A program made the position numbers and the translations under genes. A stretch of DNA of 52,869 nt from Synechococcales cyanobacterium GL140_1_metabat_312 (GTDB lineage: Bacteria > Cyanobacteriota > Cyanobacteriia > Leptolyngbyales > Leptolyngbyaceae): contig JANXWB010000056.1 of the NCBI GenBank assembly GCA_025351345.1, positions 1 through 52,869 on the forward strand, given 5' to 3'. Within the stretch, counting starts at the first letter, position 1. Each line of letters starts with the position of its first letter. This document shows, in pieces, positions 35,984 to 44,674 of the stretch. Under the pieces are notes generated by a model. That model was not told where the DNA came from. It worked only from the letters and a program-made list of their open reading frames with translations, and did not search any database.

Positions 35984-36580
35984 ATGACGCACTCAACGGA
36001 TCTCAAAACTCTAGTTTCCTGGATGGCAGCCGAGTTCAGTAATCAAGAACAAGCCTACGAAAATCCTCCATTTTTTGCCCATATACGGGTTTGTATGCGT
36101 CCATTGCCGATCGCATTTTTTGGAGTTCCAGGATTATATTTAGAACAAGCCTATGATTTTGCCCAGGATCAGCCCTATCGAATTCGGGTATTGAAATTTC
36201 TCGAATGTGACGGCAAAATTGAAATTCCTCACTATCGGCTTAAAAACGACGATGCAATGCGTGGTGCGGCCCGAGATTTGAATAAGCTTGCGACATTGAA
36301 TCTTGATGATTTGGATTTAATGTGTGGCTGTGGGATGGACGTAACCTGGACAGGAAGTGGATTCAAAGGACTGGTCGAACCGGGAAAAAAATGTTTTGTC
36401 GATCGTAATGGTCAGCGAACCTATCTTGATAATGAGTTTGAATTATTAGATCAGGGTGCGACATTAATGAGTCTCGATCGGGGGCGTGATTTGGAGACAG
36501 ATGAACGCATTTGGGGATCGATCGCAGGTCCGTTTCATTTTAAGCGAACTCAAAGTTTTGCCAGTGAGATTGATTTTTAA
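35984..36580 (+). CDS. CpcT/CpeT-family phycobiliprotein lyase
   Basis: 198 residues. Characteristic text: LKTLVSWMAAEFSNQEQAYE at the start, HIRVCMRPLPIAFFGVPGLY, LEQAYDFAQDQPYRIRVLKF, then a CxC-containing segment (DLMCGCGMDVTWTGSGFKG) and SLDRGRDLETDERIWGSIAG, PFHFKR at the end. This is the CpcT/CpeT (DUF1001) fold, a small beta-barrel. Family members attach phycocyanobilin to Cys-153 of phycocyanin or phycoerythrin beta subunits. Several paralogues exist in most cyanobacteria and not all are lyases, so the exact substrate is open. It starts 2 bp after the phytase-like gene. Confidence 0.9.
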   Translation: MTHSTDLKTLVSWMAAEFSNQEQAYENPPFFAHIRVCMRPLPIAFFGVPGLYLEQAYDFAQDQPYRIRVLKFLECDGKIEIPHYRLKNDDAMRGAARDLNKLATLNLDDLDLMCGCGMDVTWTGSGFKGLVEPGKKCFVDRNGQRTYLDNEFELLDQGATLMSLDRGRDLETDERIWGSIAGPFHFKRTQSFASEIDF

Positions 36581-36641
36581 AATCTCCTCATGTCCTTCTA
36601 AAGGGCGACATGATTGTAGTTATTGTGGTTTGGTGAGCATT

Positions 36642-37046
36642 ATGTCAGATGAGATTTTGAAGTTTAAAGTAAAGCAATTGCATACCATTCGTACGGTCTT
36701 GTTGGCATTGCATAAGACGCTACTGGACTCGCAGAAGTTACTTTATGAAGCGCGCTATGGTCCGATCGGAGGGCCAAATGAATATTTTAAAATTGTGCTT
36801 GAGGAGGAAGAATTCGTTTGGTTGAGGACATTTTCTTTGTTGATTGTAGAGATTGATGAGGCCATTTACTCCAAACGTACCCCAGTCACTCTTGAAGCAG
36901 CAACGGCACTGCTTGATGTGGCACGGCAAACATTACAACCTAGTCCTACTGGATCCGTGACAGCACAGAATTATTACTCTGCTATTGAGCGGGACAGTAC
37001 GATCGCAAAACTCCATCTACAAATAAAACAGGTATTTGATGCGTAG
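36642..37046 (+). CDS. Conserved hypothetical helical protein
   Basis: 134 residues from ATG 36642 (MSDEILKFKVKQLHTIRTVL). The open frame extends back to 36486 over the end of cpcT, but that part is only the shifted reading of cpcT. The protein is mostly alpha-helical (LLALHKTLLDSQKLLYEARY; TFSLLIVEIDEAI; AATALLDVARQTL) with no membrane segment or motif I recognise. It follows CpcT on the same strand by about 60 bp, with a small hairpin (CATGTCC...GGGCGACATG) between them. Confidence 0.6.
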   Translation: MSDEILKFKVKQLHTIRTVLLALHKTLLDSQKLLYEARYGPIGGPNEYFKIVLEEEEFVWLRTFSLLIVEIDEAIYSKRTPVTLEAATALLDVARQTLQPSPTGSVTAQNYYSAIERDSTIAKLHLQIKQVFDA

Positions 37047-37201
37047 GATCTATTCATTTTTTGGATAACTAAATTTTCTCATAAATCTAGTGGCGCTGTT
37101 GAAGCTACGAGAATCAGTTCGATCGTCTTGTTGATATATCTTAGGTAGGCCGAATTCAGCCGCTACAATCAGAAACGCAAACTCTCAATTTGCTTAAACT
37201 A

Positions 37202-37272
37202 AGGCGGCACTCAGATTCGAACTGAGGATGGAGAATTTGCAATCCTCTGCCTTACCACTTGGCCATGCCGCC
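37202..37272 (-). tRNA. tRNA-Cys (GCA)
   Basis: On the minus strand the 7-bp acceptor stem GGCGGCA pairs with the 3' TGCCGCC, followed by the discriminator U typical of tRNA-Cys. The D arm (GGCCAAGTGGTAAGGC), an anticodon loop TTGCAAA with anticodon GCA (37238-37240), and the T arm (AGTTCGAATCT) are all in place. Length is 71 nt. CCA is not encoded. A small open frame over it (37252-37497) is a coincidence. Confidence 0.95.
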
Positions 37273-37768
37273 GTTAATTGGTTTATCAAAACCTGAGAAT
37301 ATATTAGCAAACATTGCGCTAAAAATATGACATTTCAATTTTTTTAGTCTCGATCGTGATTGAGCTTCAATCAAAAGGTCAAAATAAGGGCGCCCAGCTA
37401 AGTTTTGCGAGAGATGTGCCAATCTCGTGATCGGCATCACTTCTTTTTCAGGTCTGGGGCTGTGGGCACGGCTGCTAAAAAATTGCACGCGCATCATCTA
37501 CGCGATCTTGAGGCCCGATAGTTCAGACAAAATCCTCAATTTATATCCTCAATTTACGCTGTACTCGAATCTAAAATAGGAGAAACCGAATCCGATTAGG
37601 TTATGGTGGATTTGGCAAAGATCTTGTAATCGATAAAAGTTGGGTCCGATCGAATTTGTGAGATTCCTAAATTCAAATTATTATCCGATCGCTTAATCGT
37701 ATGGTCTCACTTGTTTCATATCATTACCTAATGTTTTGTGTTAAAGCCTGCTTTACTCTACTAGATGC
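37273..37768. other. Intergenic region between tRNA-Cys and the alpha-E protein gene
   Basis: About 500 bases. An 81-codon minus-strand ORF (37252-37497) overlaps the tRNA and has no recognisable content. The promoter of tRNA-Cys must lie near 37280-37320, but I cannot point to it with confidence. I see nothing else here. Confidence 0.5.
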
Positions 37769-38737
37769 CTAACCACCATTGATCATATCCAATGGTTTTA
37801 AATCAAAAAACATCTTAAAAACACAATCATCCACGTTATTAATTCGCCCCTGCAACGCATCCAAAAATTGGTGTAATCCTGTCCCTATCACTTCATCAAT
37901 CATTAAATAATCCAAATCCGATCGTAACTTCCCAAGATTACGTTCCACTGGATTACACCAAGTGCCCTTAGGCGTTCCGGTAATCTGATGCAGCGATCGT
38001 TCAGCCCAGTGAATGCAAAACCGAATCGATCGGGGAAATTCGGGGTCAAGTAACAAAAACTTCGCGACGGCAGTTGGATTGATGCGTTGCAAATCTTGTT
38101 TTCGGTACATTTCATAGGCACTAGCCGATCGTAATAAGGCAGCCCATTGTAATTCATCTAATGTACTACCAATGTCTCGAACAGACGGTAGCAAAATGAA
38201 ATACTTCACGTCTAAAATGCGCGTTGTCTTTTCCGCCCGCTCTAAAAAACGGCCCAATTGCCCAAAATGCCAACCTTCATTATGCGTCATCGTTACATCG
38301 GTAATGCCTACAAATAGATGACTTTCCAGTTTCACTTGTTTGAAAAAGCTTGGCCAATTTGGAACCTTATCTGATTTCGCCGCATCTTTAACAAAGTGAT
38401 AAAAGTTATTCACTTGTTCCCACATTTCTGACGAAATGATCTCCCGCACCGATCGTGCATTCTCCCGCGCACTGTTCAAACAAGACAAAATTGAATTGGG
38501 ATAGGCTTCATCAAAGGTTAAAAAATGAATTACTTTTTCCGGCGTAACTTTACCATACCGCTCAATAAATAGAGTGCGATCGCCCGAGGTCATAATCAAC
38601 GGCTCCCATTGCTGAACCATTCCCATAGGCATATCTAAAGACATATTAAAATTTACATCACTAAAACGAGCAATATTCTCTGCCCGTTCAATGTAGCGAT
38701 TGAGCCAATAGATCGAATTTGCAACACGACTAAGCAT
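37769..38737 (-). CDS. Alpha-E domain protein (DUF403)
   Basis: 322 residues, helical and cytoplasmic. The N-terminus MLSRVANSIYWLNRYIERAE, NIARF is the DUF403 signature. Later segments (NSARENARSVREIISSEMWE; GWHFGQLGRFLERAEKTTRI; HWAERSLHQITG) are also typical. Alpha-E proteins are always encoded next to a circularly permuted ATP-grasp protein and often a transglutaminase-like protein. The set is thought to make or modify a peptide, but the product is unknown. Here only the first two genes are present, with this one 48 bp downstream of the ATP-grasp gene on the same strand. Confidence 0.92.
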   Translation of the reverse strand: MLSRVANSIYWLNRYIERAENIARFSDVNFNMSLDMPMGMVQQWEPLIMTSGDRTLFIERYGKVTPEKVIHFLTFDEAYPNSILSCLNSARENARSVREIISSEMWEQVNNFYHFVKDAAKSDKVPNWPSFFKQVKLESHLFVGITDVTMTHNEGWHFGQLGRFLERAEKTTRILDVKYFILLPSVRDIGSTLDELQWAALLRSASAYEMYRKQDLQRINPTAVAKFLLLDPEFPRSIRFCIHWAERSLHQITGTPKGTWCNPVERNLGKLRSDLDYLMIDEVIGTGLHQFLDALQGRINNVDDCVFKMFFDLKPLDMINGG

Positions 38738-38785
38738 AATTTAAGGTCCAATAATGGGGTCAAAACTCAAACAATTCACAATTTA

Positions 38786-40219
38786 TCATTCAGAAATTAC
38801 CCAAGTATCCTTACTTCCACCGCCTTGAGATGAATTTACAACTAGCGATCCTTTCTTCAGCGCCACTCGGGTCAAACCACCGGGATTTACAAAAATATCC
38901 TTACCATACAAAACATAAGGTCGTAAATCTACATGACACCCTTGAAATTCATCCTCAATCAATGTCGGTACCCGAGAAAGGTCTAGAGTGGGTTGAGCAA
39001 TATAATTCCGAGGATTAGCTTTGATTTTTAATGCAAATTCCTCTCGCTCTTCTGGAGTCGCATGGGGACCAATTAGCATTCCATAGCCACCAGATTCGTT
39101 CGCTGCTTTAACCACGAGTTTATCTAGGTTTTGCAATACATGATCTTGCTGTTTAGGATCCAAACACAAATAGGTCGGTACATTTGACAACAGCGGTTCC
39201 TCATTCAAATAATATCGAATCATCTCCGGCACATAAGCATAGATCACTTTGTCATCCGCAACGCCCGTCCCTAGCGCATTTGCCAACCCTAAGCGCCCCT
39301 GACGATAGACATCCATCAATCCCGGAATTCCCAATAATGAGTCCGATCGGAATGCTGTAGGATCAATAAAATCGTCATCAATGCGTCGATACAGCACATC
39401 GACACGGCGCAATCCTTTGGTCGTGCGCATTTGTAAAAAGCCATCAATAACGACCAAATCCCGACCTTCTACTAATTCCACGCCCATTTGCTGTGCTAGG
39501 AATGAATGTTCAAAATAGGCGGAGTTATAAATGCCTGGTGACAACAATGCGACTGTTGCATCTGTAATGTGATCGGGAACTAAATTAGTTAGTGTATCGA
39601 GCAAACGACCCGGATATTCTTCTACTGGACGGATGGGAACTTGCTGAAAAACCTGGGGAAATGTACTTTTCATTACTCGTCGGTTTTCGAGCACATACGA
39701 AACACCCGATGGACAGCGCAAGTTATCTTCTAAAACTAGCCAATTCCCATTCCGATCGCGCACTAAGTCGCTGCCTGTAATGTGACACCAAATTCCCTTG
39801 GGTGGCTTGAGGCCCATACAGACTTTGTGAAAACCACTGGCCGATTCAATCAGTTCTGCTGGAATTATTCCATCTTTTATGATTTTCTGATCGCCATAAA
39901 TATCTGCCAAAAATTGATTTAATGCCTCAATGCGTTGTTTCAATCCTTTGTCTAGAGTGGCCCATTCTGATGCTGAGACAATGCGGGGTACAATATCAAA
40001 CGGAAAAATTTTCTCAGTTCCTTGGTCGTCACTGTAGACATTGAATGTGACACCCATTTTAAATAGTGCTGATTGGGCAGCCCGTTGGCGACGTTGTAAT
40101 TCCGGCATGGTCAGCGACTCGATTCGATCGATCAAGGTCTGAGCATCGGCCCGAGGAACCCCTCGACTCTCAAATAGTTCGTCGTAAAATTGTCCAGGAT
40201 CGTAGTTAGAAAATTTCAC
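38786..40219 (-). CDS. Circularly permuted type 2 ATP-grasp protein
   Basis: 477 residues. Typical text: FSNYDPGQFYDELFESRGVP at the start, LNQFLADIYGDQKIIKDGII, GIWCHITGSDLVRDRNGNWL then VLEDNLRCPSGVSYVLENR, LLSPGIYNSAYFEHSFLAQQ, VEGRDLVV, and near the end VVKAANESGGYGMLIGP with the ATP-binding Lys/Glu region. This is the DUF404/DUF407 circularly permuted ATP-grasp family, predicted to ligate a carboxylate to an amine using ATP. Its constant partner, the alpha-E protein, follows directly, so the two form an operon. The substrates are unknown. Confidence 0.93.
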   Translation of the reverse strand: MKFSNYDPGQFYDELFESRGVPRADAQTLIDRIESLTMPELQRRQRAAQSALFKMGVTFNVYSDDQGTEKIFPFDIVPRIVSASEWATLDKGLKQRIEALNQFLADIYGDQKIIKDGIIPAELIESASGFHKVCMGLKPPKGIWCHITGSDLVRDRNGNWLVLEDNLRCPSGVSYVLENRRVMKSTFPQVFQQVPIRPVEEYPGRLLDTLTNLVPDHITDATVALLSPGIYNSAYFEHSFLAQQMGVELVEGRDLVVIDGFLQMRTTKGLRRVDVLYRRIDDDFIDPTAFRSDSLLGIPGLMDVYRQGRLGLANALGTGVADDKVIYAYVPEMIRYYLNEEPLLSNVPTYLCLDPKQQDHVLQNLDKLVVKAANESGGYGMLIGPHATPEEREEFALKIKANPRNYIAQPTLDLSRVPTLIEDEFQGCHVDLRPYVLYGKDIFVNPGGLTRVALKKGSLVVNSSQGGGSKDTWVISE

Positions 40220-40424
40220 AAGTTTTGTCCAATCATTAATATAGTCAATGGGCTGAATTCCAACTGATTTTCAAAGAAAACAATACTAGCAGTTAGAAGG
40301 GAAAGCTGTCCACGAATAACGTTTAGGGAAAAACTTAAACTTTCCTCACGATTCGTAGCGCTTAATTGAATTTATCATTCGTTAAACTAATATAGTGTAT
40401 AAAATCTTCCAATTTCACGCAAAA

Positions 40425-40456
40425 GAGTCCGATCGAAATCTCGATCGGACCCTTTA
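40425..40456 (-). terminator. Intrinsic terminator of the M48 protease gene
   Basis: GTCCGATCGA (40427-40436) and TCGATCGGAC (40441-40450) form a perfect 10-bp stem with a 4-base loop. Read on the minus strand it is followed by TCTTTT. It lies about 40 bp past the stop of the M48 protease gene. Confidence 0.85.
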
Positions 40457-40488
40457 GGTAGTTTTACGGGAACGATTTAGAAGATAAC

Positions 40489-41325
40489 TTAACCTAATGA
40501 TCTCAGGCGATTACGATAAATTGCGGGATCCGTACCATCTTTGTTTGCGCTGGGAGCTTGTTGAATTTGACGGTTGAGTTGGGTGATACGATCGGCTGTA
40601 TTGGGGTGGGTATTGAGGAAGGCTGGTGTTGAGGATTTAGAGGCCAAGAGTTTTTTCATGAAGTTGACCATTTCGATTTGGGAATAGCCCGATCGGGTTA
40701 CGTTGATTAATCCCCGTTGGTCAGCATCAAATTCATCTCGGCGACTGTGGGGACGTTTTAGTGCAAGTTCGACCCCAATTTGGACCGCTTGACTATTGTC
40801 TAAGCCAGCAACGCCCAAAAGACCTTGGGCAACGGCAGATTCACGCATTTGTTTTTTAGAATGACCGCCTGTGATGTGTCCCATTTCGTGGCCAAGAACG
40901 CTGGCGAGTTGCGCTTCGTTGTCGGCAATTTTTAATAGTCCTTTGTTCACATAAACGAATCCGCCCATGGTGGCAAATGCGTTAATCCCGTCGTCATCGA
41001 CGATTTGGTAGGTGAAGGGTAGGTTGGGTCGGGTGCTTTGTGGGACGAGGCGTTGGCCGACTTCGGTGACGTAGGCTGTGGCGGCGGGATTGTAGAGGAT
41101 GCTGATTTGAGTGGATTTCAGTTGCGCGTCGATTTGTTTACCGAGGTCCACTTCTTGCCGATCGTTCATGCTACTGAGTTGGACGACTTGGAGACCCTGT
41201 TGAAAAATATTGAACCAATTGAAGGCGTAAGAGGCGGTGGGGGTTGCAAGGGTGAAGACAAGTGCTGATGCGGCGGCAATTAGGGGGTACAACCAAGAGC
41301 GACGGATGTAGAGAGTGGGTTTCAT
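40489..41325 (-). CDS. M48-family metalloprotease, exported
   Basis: About 278 residues from ATG 41325 (MKPTLYIRRSWLYPLIAAAS), which is preceded by AGGAATTAA; the longer frame to 41400 adds an unlikely leader. A signal peptide ends near ASYAF. The zinc site is LASVLGHEMGHITGGH (HExxH), with a downstream Glu in DEFDADQRG acting as third ligand. This is the loipin/BepA-like, single-domain branch of M48 that acts in the periplasm on misfolded or outer-membrane proteins. The C-terminal text FLNTHPNTADRITQLNRQI is also typical. It has its own terminator at 40425-40456. Confidence 0.92.
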   Translation of the reverse strand: MKPTLYIRRSWLYPLIAAASALVFTLATPTASYAFNWFNIFQQGLQVVQLSSMNDRQEVDLGKQIDAQLKSTQISILYNPAATAYVTEVGQRLVPQSTRPNLPFTYQIVDDDGINAFATMGGFVYVNKGLLKIADNEAQLASVLGHEMGHITGGHSKKQMRESAVAQGLLGVAGLDNSQAVQIGVELALKRPHSRRDEFDADQRGLINVTRSGYSQIEMVNFMKKLLASKSSTPAFLNTHPNTADRITQLNRQIQQAPSANKDGTDPAIYRNRLRSLG

Positions 41326-41607
41326 GAAATTAATTCCTGGTAAACTACTACTAGTGAATAAGAATGGGGGAAGTTGGAATCTGGGTCGATTCATTTTCAA
41401 ATATTTGATTAATTATCGATCGACTTCCTTTACAGTGCTTCCGTGTTTTGACGTGGAAGTCAACATTTTTGTTTCTGAACGATCGAAATTTCCTAAGACA
41501 TGTAAATCTAAATTCCCCTAGCTCTAGTTTGCCAGGAGAGTATTAAATTTAGGCTCCCTTCCAGCTAACGACTTCTCACTTAAGGAGTTAGGGAGGAGAG
41601 GGAATCA

Positions 41608-41866
41608 TTATTTTTTGGTGGCGATCGCAATCTTGACACCATCGATTTTCTTCACTTGATCTAGGACGGCCACAATATTTCCATATTTCCATGCTCAATG
41701 CTTTTATTTGCATTTAATGATCACACTAGTTTGTTGGTTTGATAGCATTAGCGATTGAACATTGGTTTCTAGTTAATCGAGTGAAATAATTTTTTTAGTG
41801 CTAGTGTTCCATGCGATAGAACTGTGATGTTAACTCTAGTTTGTTGTTGCTGTTGAGCCTGATTTA
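41608..41866 (-). pseudogene. exbD: exbD remnant (C-terminal part)
   Basis: Reading on the minus strand to TAA at 41608-41610, the last codons give NIVAVLDQVKKIDGVKIAIA then TKK, the classic end of ExbD. Further upstream, in shifted frames and broken by stops, are QTNKLV..I-type text and VNITVLSHGTLAL, and before that LNQAQQQQQ. The N-terminal membrane helix is missing, and at least two frameshifts and several stops occur. ExbD is part of the proton-driven motor that powers TonB. The gene is dead here and abuts the broken tonB. Confidence 0.75.
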
Positions 41867-41869
41867 AAA

Positions 41870-42439
41870 CCGATAGATTCGGTGGCAGAAGCCTCGCCTG
41901 AAGTTCCACAAGAAATCAAGCTAGAAACCAAAAAAAGCGTGAAGAAAAGCTCGTGGAAAAGTCTCAAGGTGAATCTGACCCGAATGCTAAAACTGAATTT
42001 AAAAATGGACCTTGCGCATTAGTCAAGAAATTGGCAAAGACGGTATCGTTATTCCCAAACTTTTACAATCTAGCGGTGATCCCGAACTCGATCGTAAAGC
42101 TCTCGAAGCCGTCAGTCGCCGTAAATATGAAGCGTCTGAAGACGGGGATCGAACGACTATTCGGATGACTTCTCAGCAAGAGGAGGCAGACTTCCAGCGA
42201 ACAGGAATCTCGCCGTCAACAACGACAATCCGAAGAGGATACGATCGCTCGTGAGCGTGCCCTTAAAGAACAAGAAAGTCGCAAACCTGTTACATCTGAA
42301 CCTGTTATGTTTGAACCTATACCTGCGACCGTTCCGTCTCCTGTTGTGCCTGAGCTTTTAATACCTGCGGATCGAATCTGTCATTCCTGCATCTGTAGCA
42401 CCTCCTGTACCTGAACCCGTGATACCGCCAACTCCTTAG
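41870..42439 (+). pseudogene. tonB: tonB-family remnant
   Basis: Fragments of one protein lie in different frames: a Pro/Glu/Lys-rich part (EASPEVPQEIKLETKKS; KLVEKSQGESDPNAKTEF), then the TonB C-terminal domain LRISQEIGKDGIVIPKLLQS, SGDPELDRKALEAVSRRKYE. After a +1 shift near 42190 comes a Gln/Arg-rich and Pro-rich tail (SEQESRRQQRQSEED; PVTSEPVMFEPIPATVPSPV). Another shift near 42370 leads to VIPASVAPPVPEPVIPPTP and TAG at 42437. SSG.PELD is the hallmark of the TonB C-terminal fold. With at least three shifts it cannot make a working TonB. It lies directly upstream of an intact TonB-dependent receptor. Confidence 0.8.
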
Positions 42440-42529
42440 GCCAACTCCCTAATATGACGGGCTGTCTTTTGACACATTTCATGGAGTTAATACAAAATTA
42501 TGTAAATTTGTCTTCTTTAGAAAAGTAAC

Positions 42530-44548
42530 ATGCGTTCCAAGCTTCAAATCTTAACGATCGGACTCAGCAGTTTTATTCTTTTAAGTACTCCAGCAATTGC
42601 CGAAATCCCGGTCGTCCGCCTCCGAGATCTCCCAAAAACCAGCAATCAAGCCCATGAACTTCTAGCTCAAAGTGGGAAGTCTGAAGCCCCTGAAGAAGAA
42701 CTTATCATTACTGACAAGAAAAAAGGCAAGCCCACTGCGACCCCAGTTTACAAAGTCAATCAAGAAGATATTAAAAACCAGGGTAGTCGCAGTGTTTCAG
42801 AAGTTCTTAAAAACCAGCCTGGGTTTGCCATTAATGATACGGGATTTGCAGCAGATATTCACACAGGTGGCAGCTATCGGGGAGCTAGTATTAATCAATC
42901 AATTTATCTTCTAAATGGTCGATCGATCGGAACTAATAGCAATATTTATCACGGCAACATTGATCTCAATAGCATCCCTACAAGTACGATCGATCGAATT
43001 GAACTTTCTAGTGGTAGTGCCTCCACACTATATGGATCTGAAGCTTTTGGTGGTGTCGTTAATATCATTACAAAACCCGGAAGCCAAATCCCGAAGTTTA
43101 CTCTGGGTGTGACATTGGGTTCCTTTGGACAACAGAATTATCGTATTGGCTATGCCGGATTCACCAAAGGTTTAGATTATGCTTTTGGGTTTGAGCAGGG
43201 CTGCGCTGACAATAACTATGACGTCCCTGTCGGTGCTGCGAACCGTGGACCTAACGGTAAACTTTTTAATGCGGATACTGCAACTAATGCTTACTATGCT
43301 CGAATTAGTGCAGCGCTTGATCCGCGTAATACATTAACGTTTGATGCGACTAAGACAACCAGCCAAAAGGGACTAATTTATTTTGGGTTTCCCCTACAAA
43401 AAGATCGCCTTGATCATGATGCTTACAATGTTGGGCTGAATATACGATCGGAATTATCAAAAGATTCAGTTCTAAATGCAACGATCGGCTACAATCGAGA
43501 TTATTTCAATACCTATGGACCGACAGGATCGACGTTCTATCGAACTGGAAACTTGGATTCAAAAATATTTACCTTTCGACTTGATCATGATTGGCAAATC
43601 TCAAAAGGAGTAAAGCTTCGTTGGGGAACAGATGTCAAAAATGAATCTTTGAACTCTACGGCGAATAGTAACAATCCAGTAGTCAGCGCCTTCAACAGCA
43701 AGATTGATCAATCTCGATTTTTACCGTCATTATTTGCATTGGGAACAATTGATCTAGGTAGTAATGTTCAAGCAGAATTAGGACTCCGCCAGAACTTCAC
43801 CGATCGGGCTGGAAGCTCTCTCAATCCTAGTCTGGGATTAAATTGGTCTGCAACAGAATCATTCAACTTACGTGGGAGTTGGGTTTCTGTACGACGGTTG
43901 CCGGGGCTTGATCAACTCTATGCCTACGATACTGTTCACGGCTGGCTCCCCAATGATCAACTTAAGCCCGAATTTGGTAGTTCTTGGACCATTGGTGCAG
44001 ATCTTAAGTTCAATGATAAATTTACTGGACAATTGACCTATTTTGGAAGCAGTCTGAACGATCGTCTCGGAACTCAGTCCCTAGGCATTGGCCAACCGAG
44101 TAAATGGCAAAATATTGGGTTGGTCAATACTAATGGCCTTGAATTAGCAGTGCAATATCGGATTACTCCTGAATGGCGCACCTTTCTCAACTATACCTAT
44201 ACTGATGCCCGCATTGCCACTGGAGCAGATACGGGACGACAGCTTAGTCAGATTCCATTTTCTGTGGCGCAGTTTGGGTTAGGTTATGAACATCGCGGTT
44301 GGAAGGTTAATCTGTTAAATAATTACTATAGTGGTTCGAGACGATCGTTCTTTCTCAATTCAAGTGATACCGTTGACAGCTATTCTCCGTCTTGGCTCAA
44401 TGTAGATCTAAATGCCCGCGTACCCTTGACTCCCCAAATCGGGATGACGTTCTATGTCCAAAATCTTTTTGGCGGAACCTATGAAAAAACCAATCGAATC
44501 TATGAACCTAGTACGACGTTCCGCATAGCATTAGATGCTGAATTTTGA
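42530..44548 (+). CDS. TonB-dependent outer membrane receptor
   Basis: 672 residues. A signal peptide (ILTIGLSSFILLSTPAIA) is followed by a possible TonB box region (EEELIITDKKK). The plug domain has VNQEDIKNQGSRSVSEVLKN, QPGFAIND, IYLLNGRSIG and TIDRIELSSGSASTLYGSEA, FGGVVNIIT. The C-terminal 22-strand barrel ends in TFRIALDAEF, with the terminal Phe needed for BAM assembly. The cyanobacterial AMIN domain seen in many siderophore receptors is absent. It imports a siderophore, vitamin B12 or similar compound; the substrate is not visible. The frame is intact although the adjacent tonB and exbD are broken, so it must rely on another TonB system. Confidence 0.93.
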   Translation: MRSKLQILTIGLSSFILLSTPAIAEIPVVRLRDLPKTSNQAHELLAQSGKSEAPEEELIITDKKKGKPTATPVYKVNQEDIKNQGSRSVSEVLKNQPGFAINDTGFAADIHTGGSYRGASINQSIYLLNGRSIGTNSNIYHGNIDLNSIPTSTIDRIELSSGSASTLYGSEAFGGVVNIITKPGSQIPKFTLGVTLGSFGQQNYRIGYAGFTKGLDYAFGFEQGCADNNYDVPVGAANRGPNGKLFNADTATNAYYARISAALDPRNTLTFDATKTTSQKGLIYFGFPLQKDRLDHDAYNVGLNIRSELSKDSVLNATIGYNRDYFNTYGPTGSTFYRTGNLDSKIFTFRLDHDWQISKGVKLRWGTDVKNESLNSTANSNNPVVSAFNSKIDQSRFLPSLFALGTIDLGSNVQAELGLRQNFTDRAGSSLNPSLGLNWSATESFNLRGSWVSVRRLPGLDQLYAYDTVHGWLPNDQLKPEFGSSWTIGADLKFNDKFTGQLTYFGSSLNDRLGTQSLGIGQPSKWQNIGLVNTNGLELAVQYRITPEWRTFLNYTYTDARIATGADTGRQLSQIPFSVAQFGLGYEHRGWKVNLLNNYYSGSRRSFFLNSSDTVDSYSPSWLNVDLNARVPLTPQIGMTFYVQNLFGGTYEKTNRIYEPSTTFRIALDAEF

Positions 44549-44674
44549 ACTGGACTGCTATTATCATGTCAGTAATGCATTATCCGATATTTGGATTCTA
44601 TATCTAATTACTTAGATTCGACAATGACGATCGTAATTTCCGGAACAGGACGTTTGAAAATTACGATCGGGGCA

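Noticed and set aside
37252-37497. 81-codon minus-strand ORF
   Set aside because: It overlaps the tRNA-Cys gene and shows no recognisable protein content.
41953-42254. Two overlapping short plus-strand ORFs of 71 and 80 codons
   Set aside because: They are pieces of the frameshifted tonB remnant, not separate genes.
42440-42529. Fur box or cobalamin riboswitch upstream of the TonB receptor
   Set aside because: The 90-base leader has no convincing Fur palindrome and is too short and plain for a cobalamin riboswitch.
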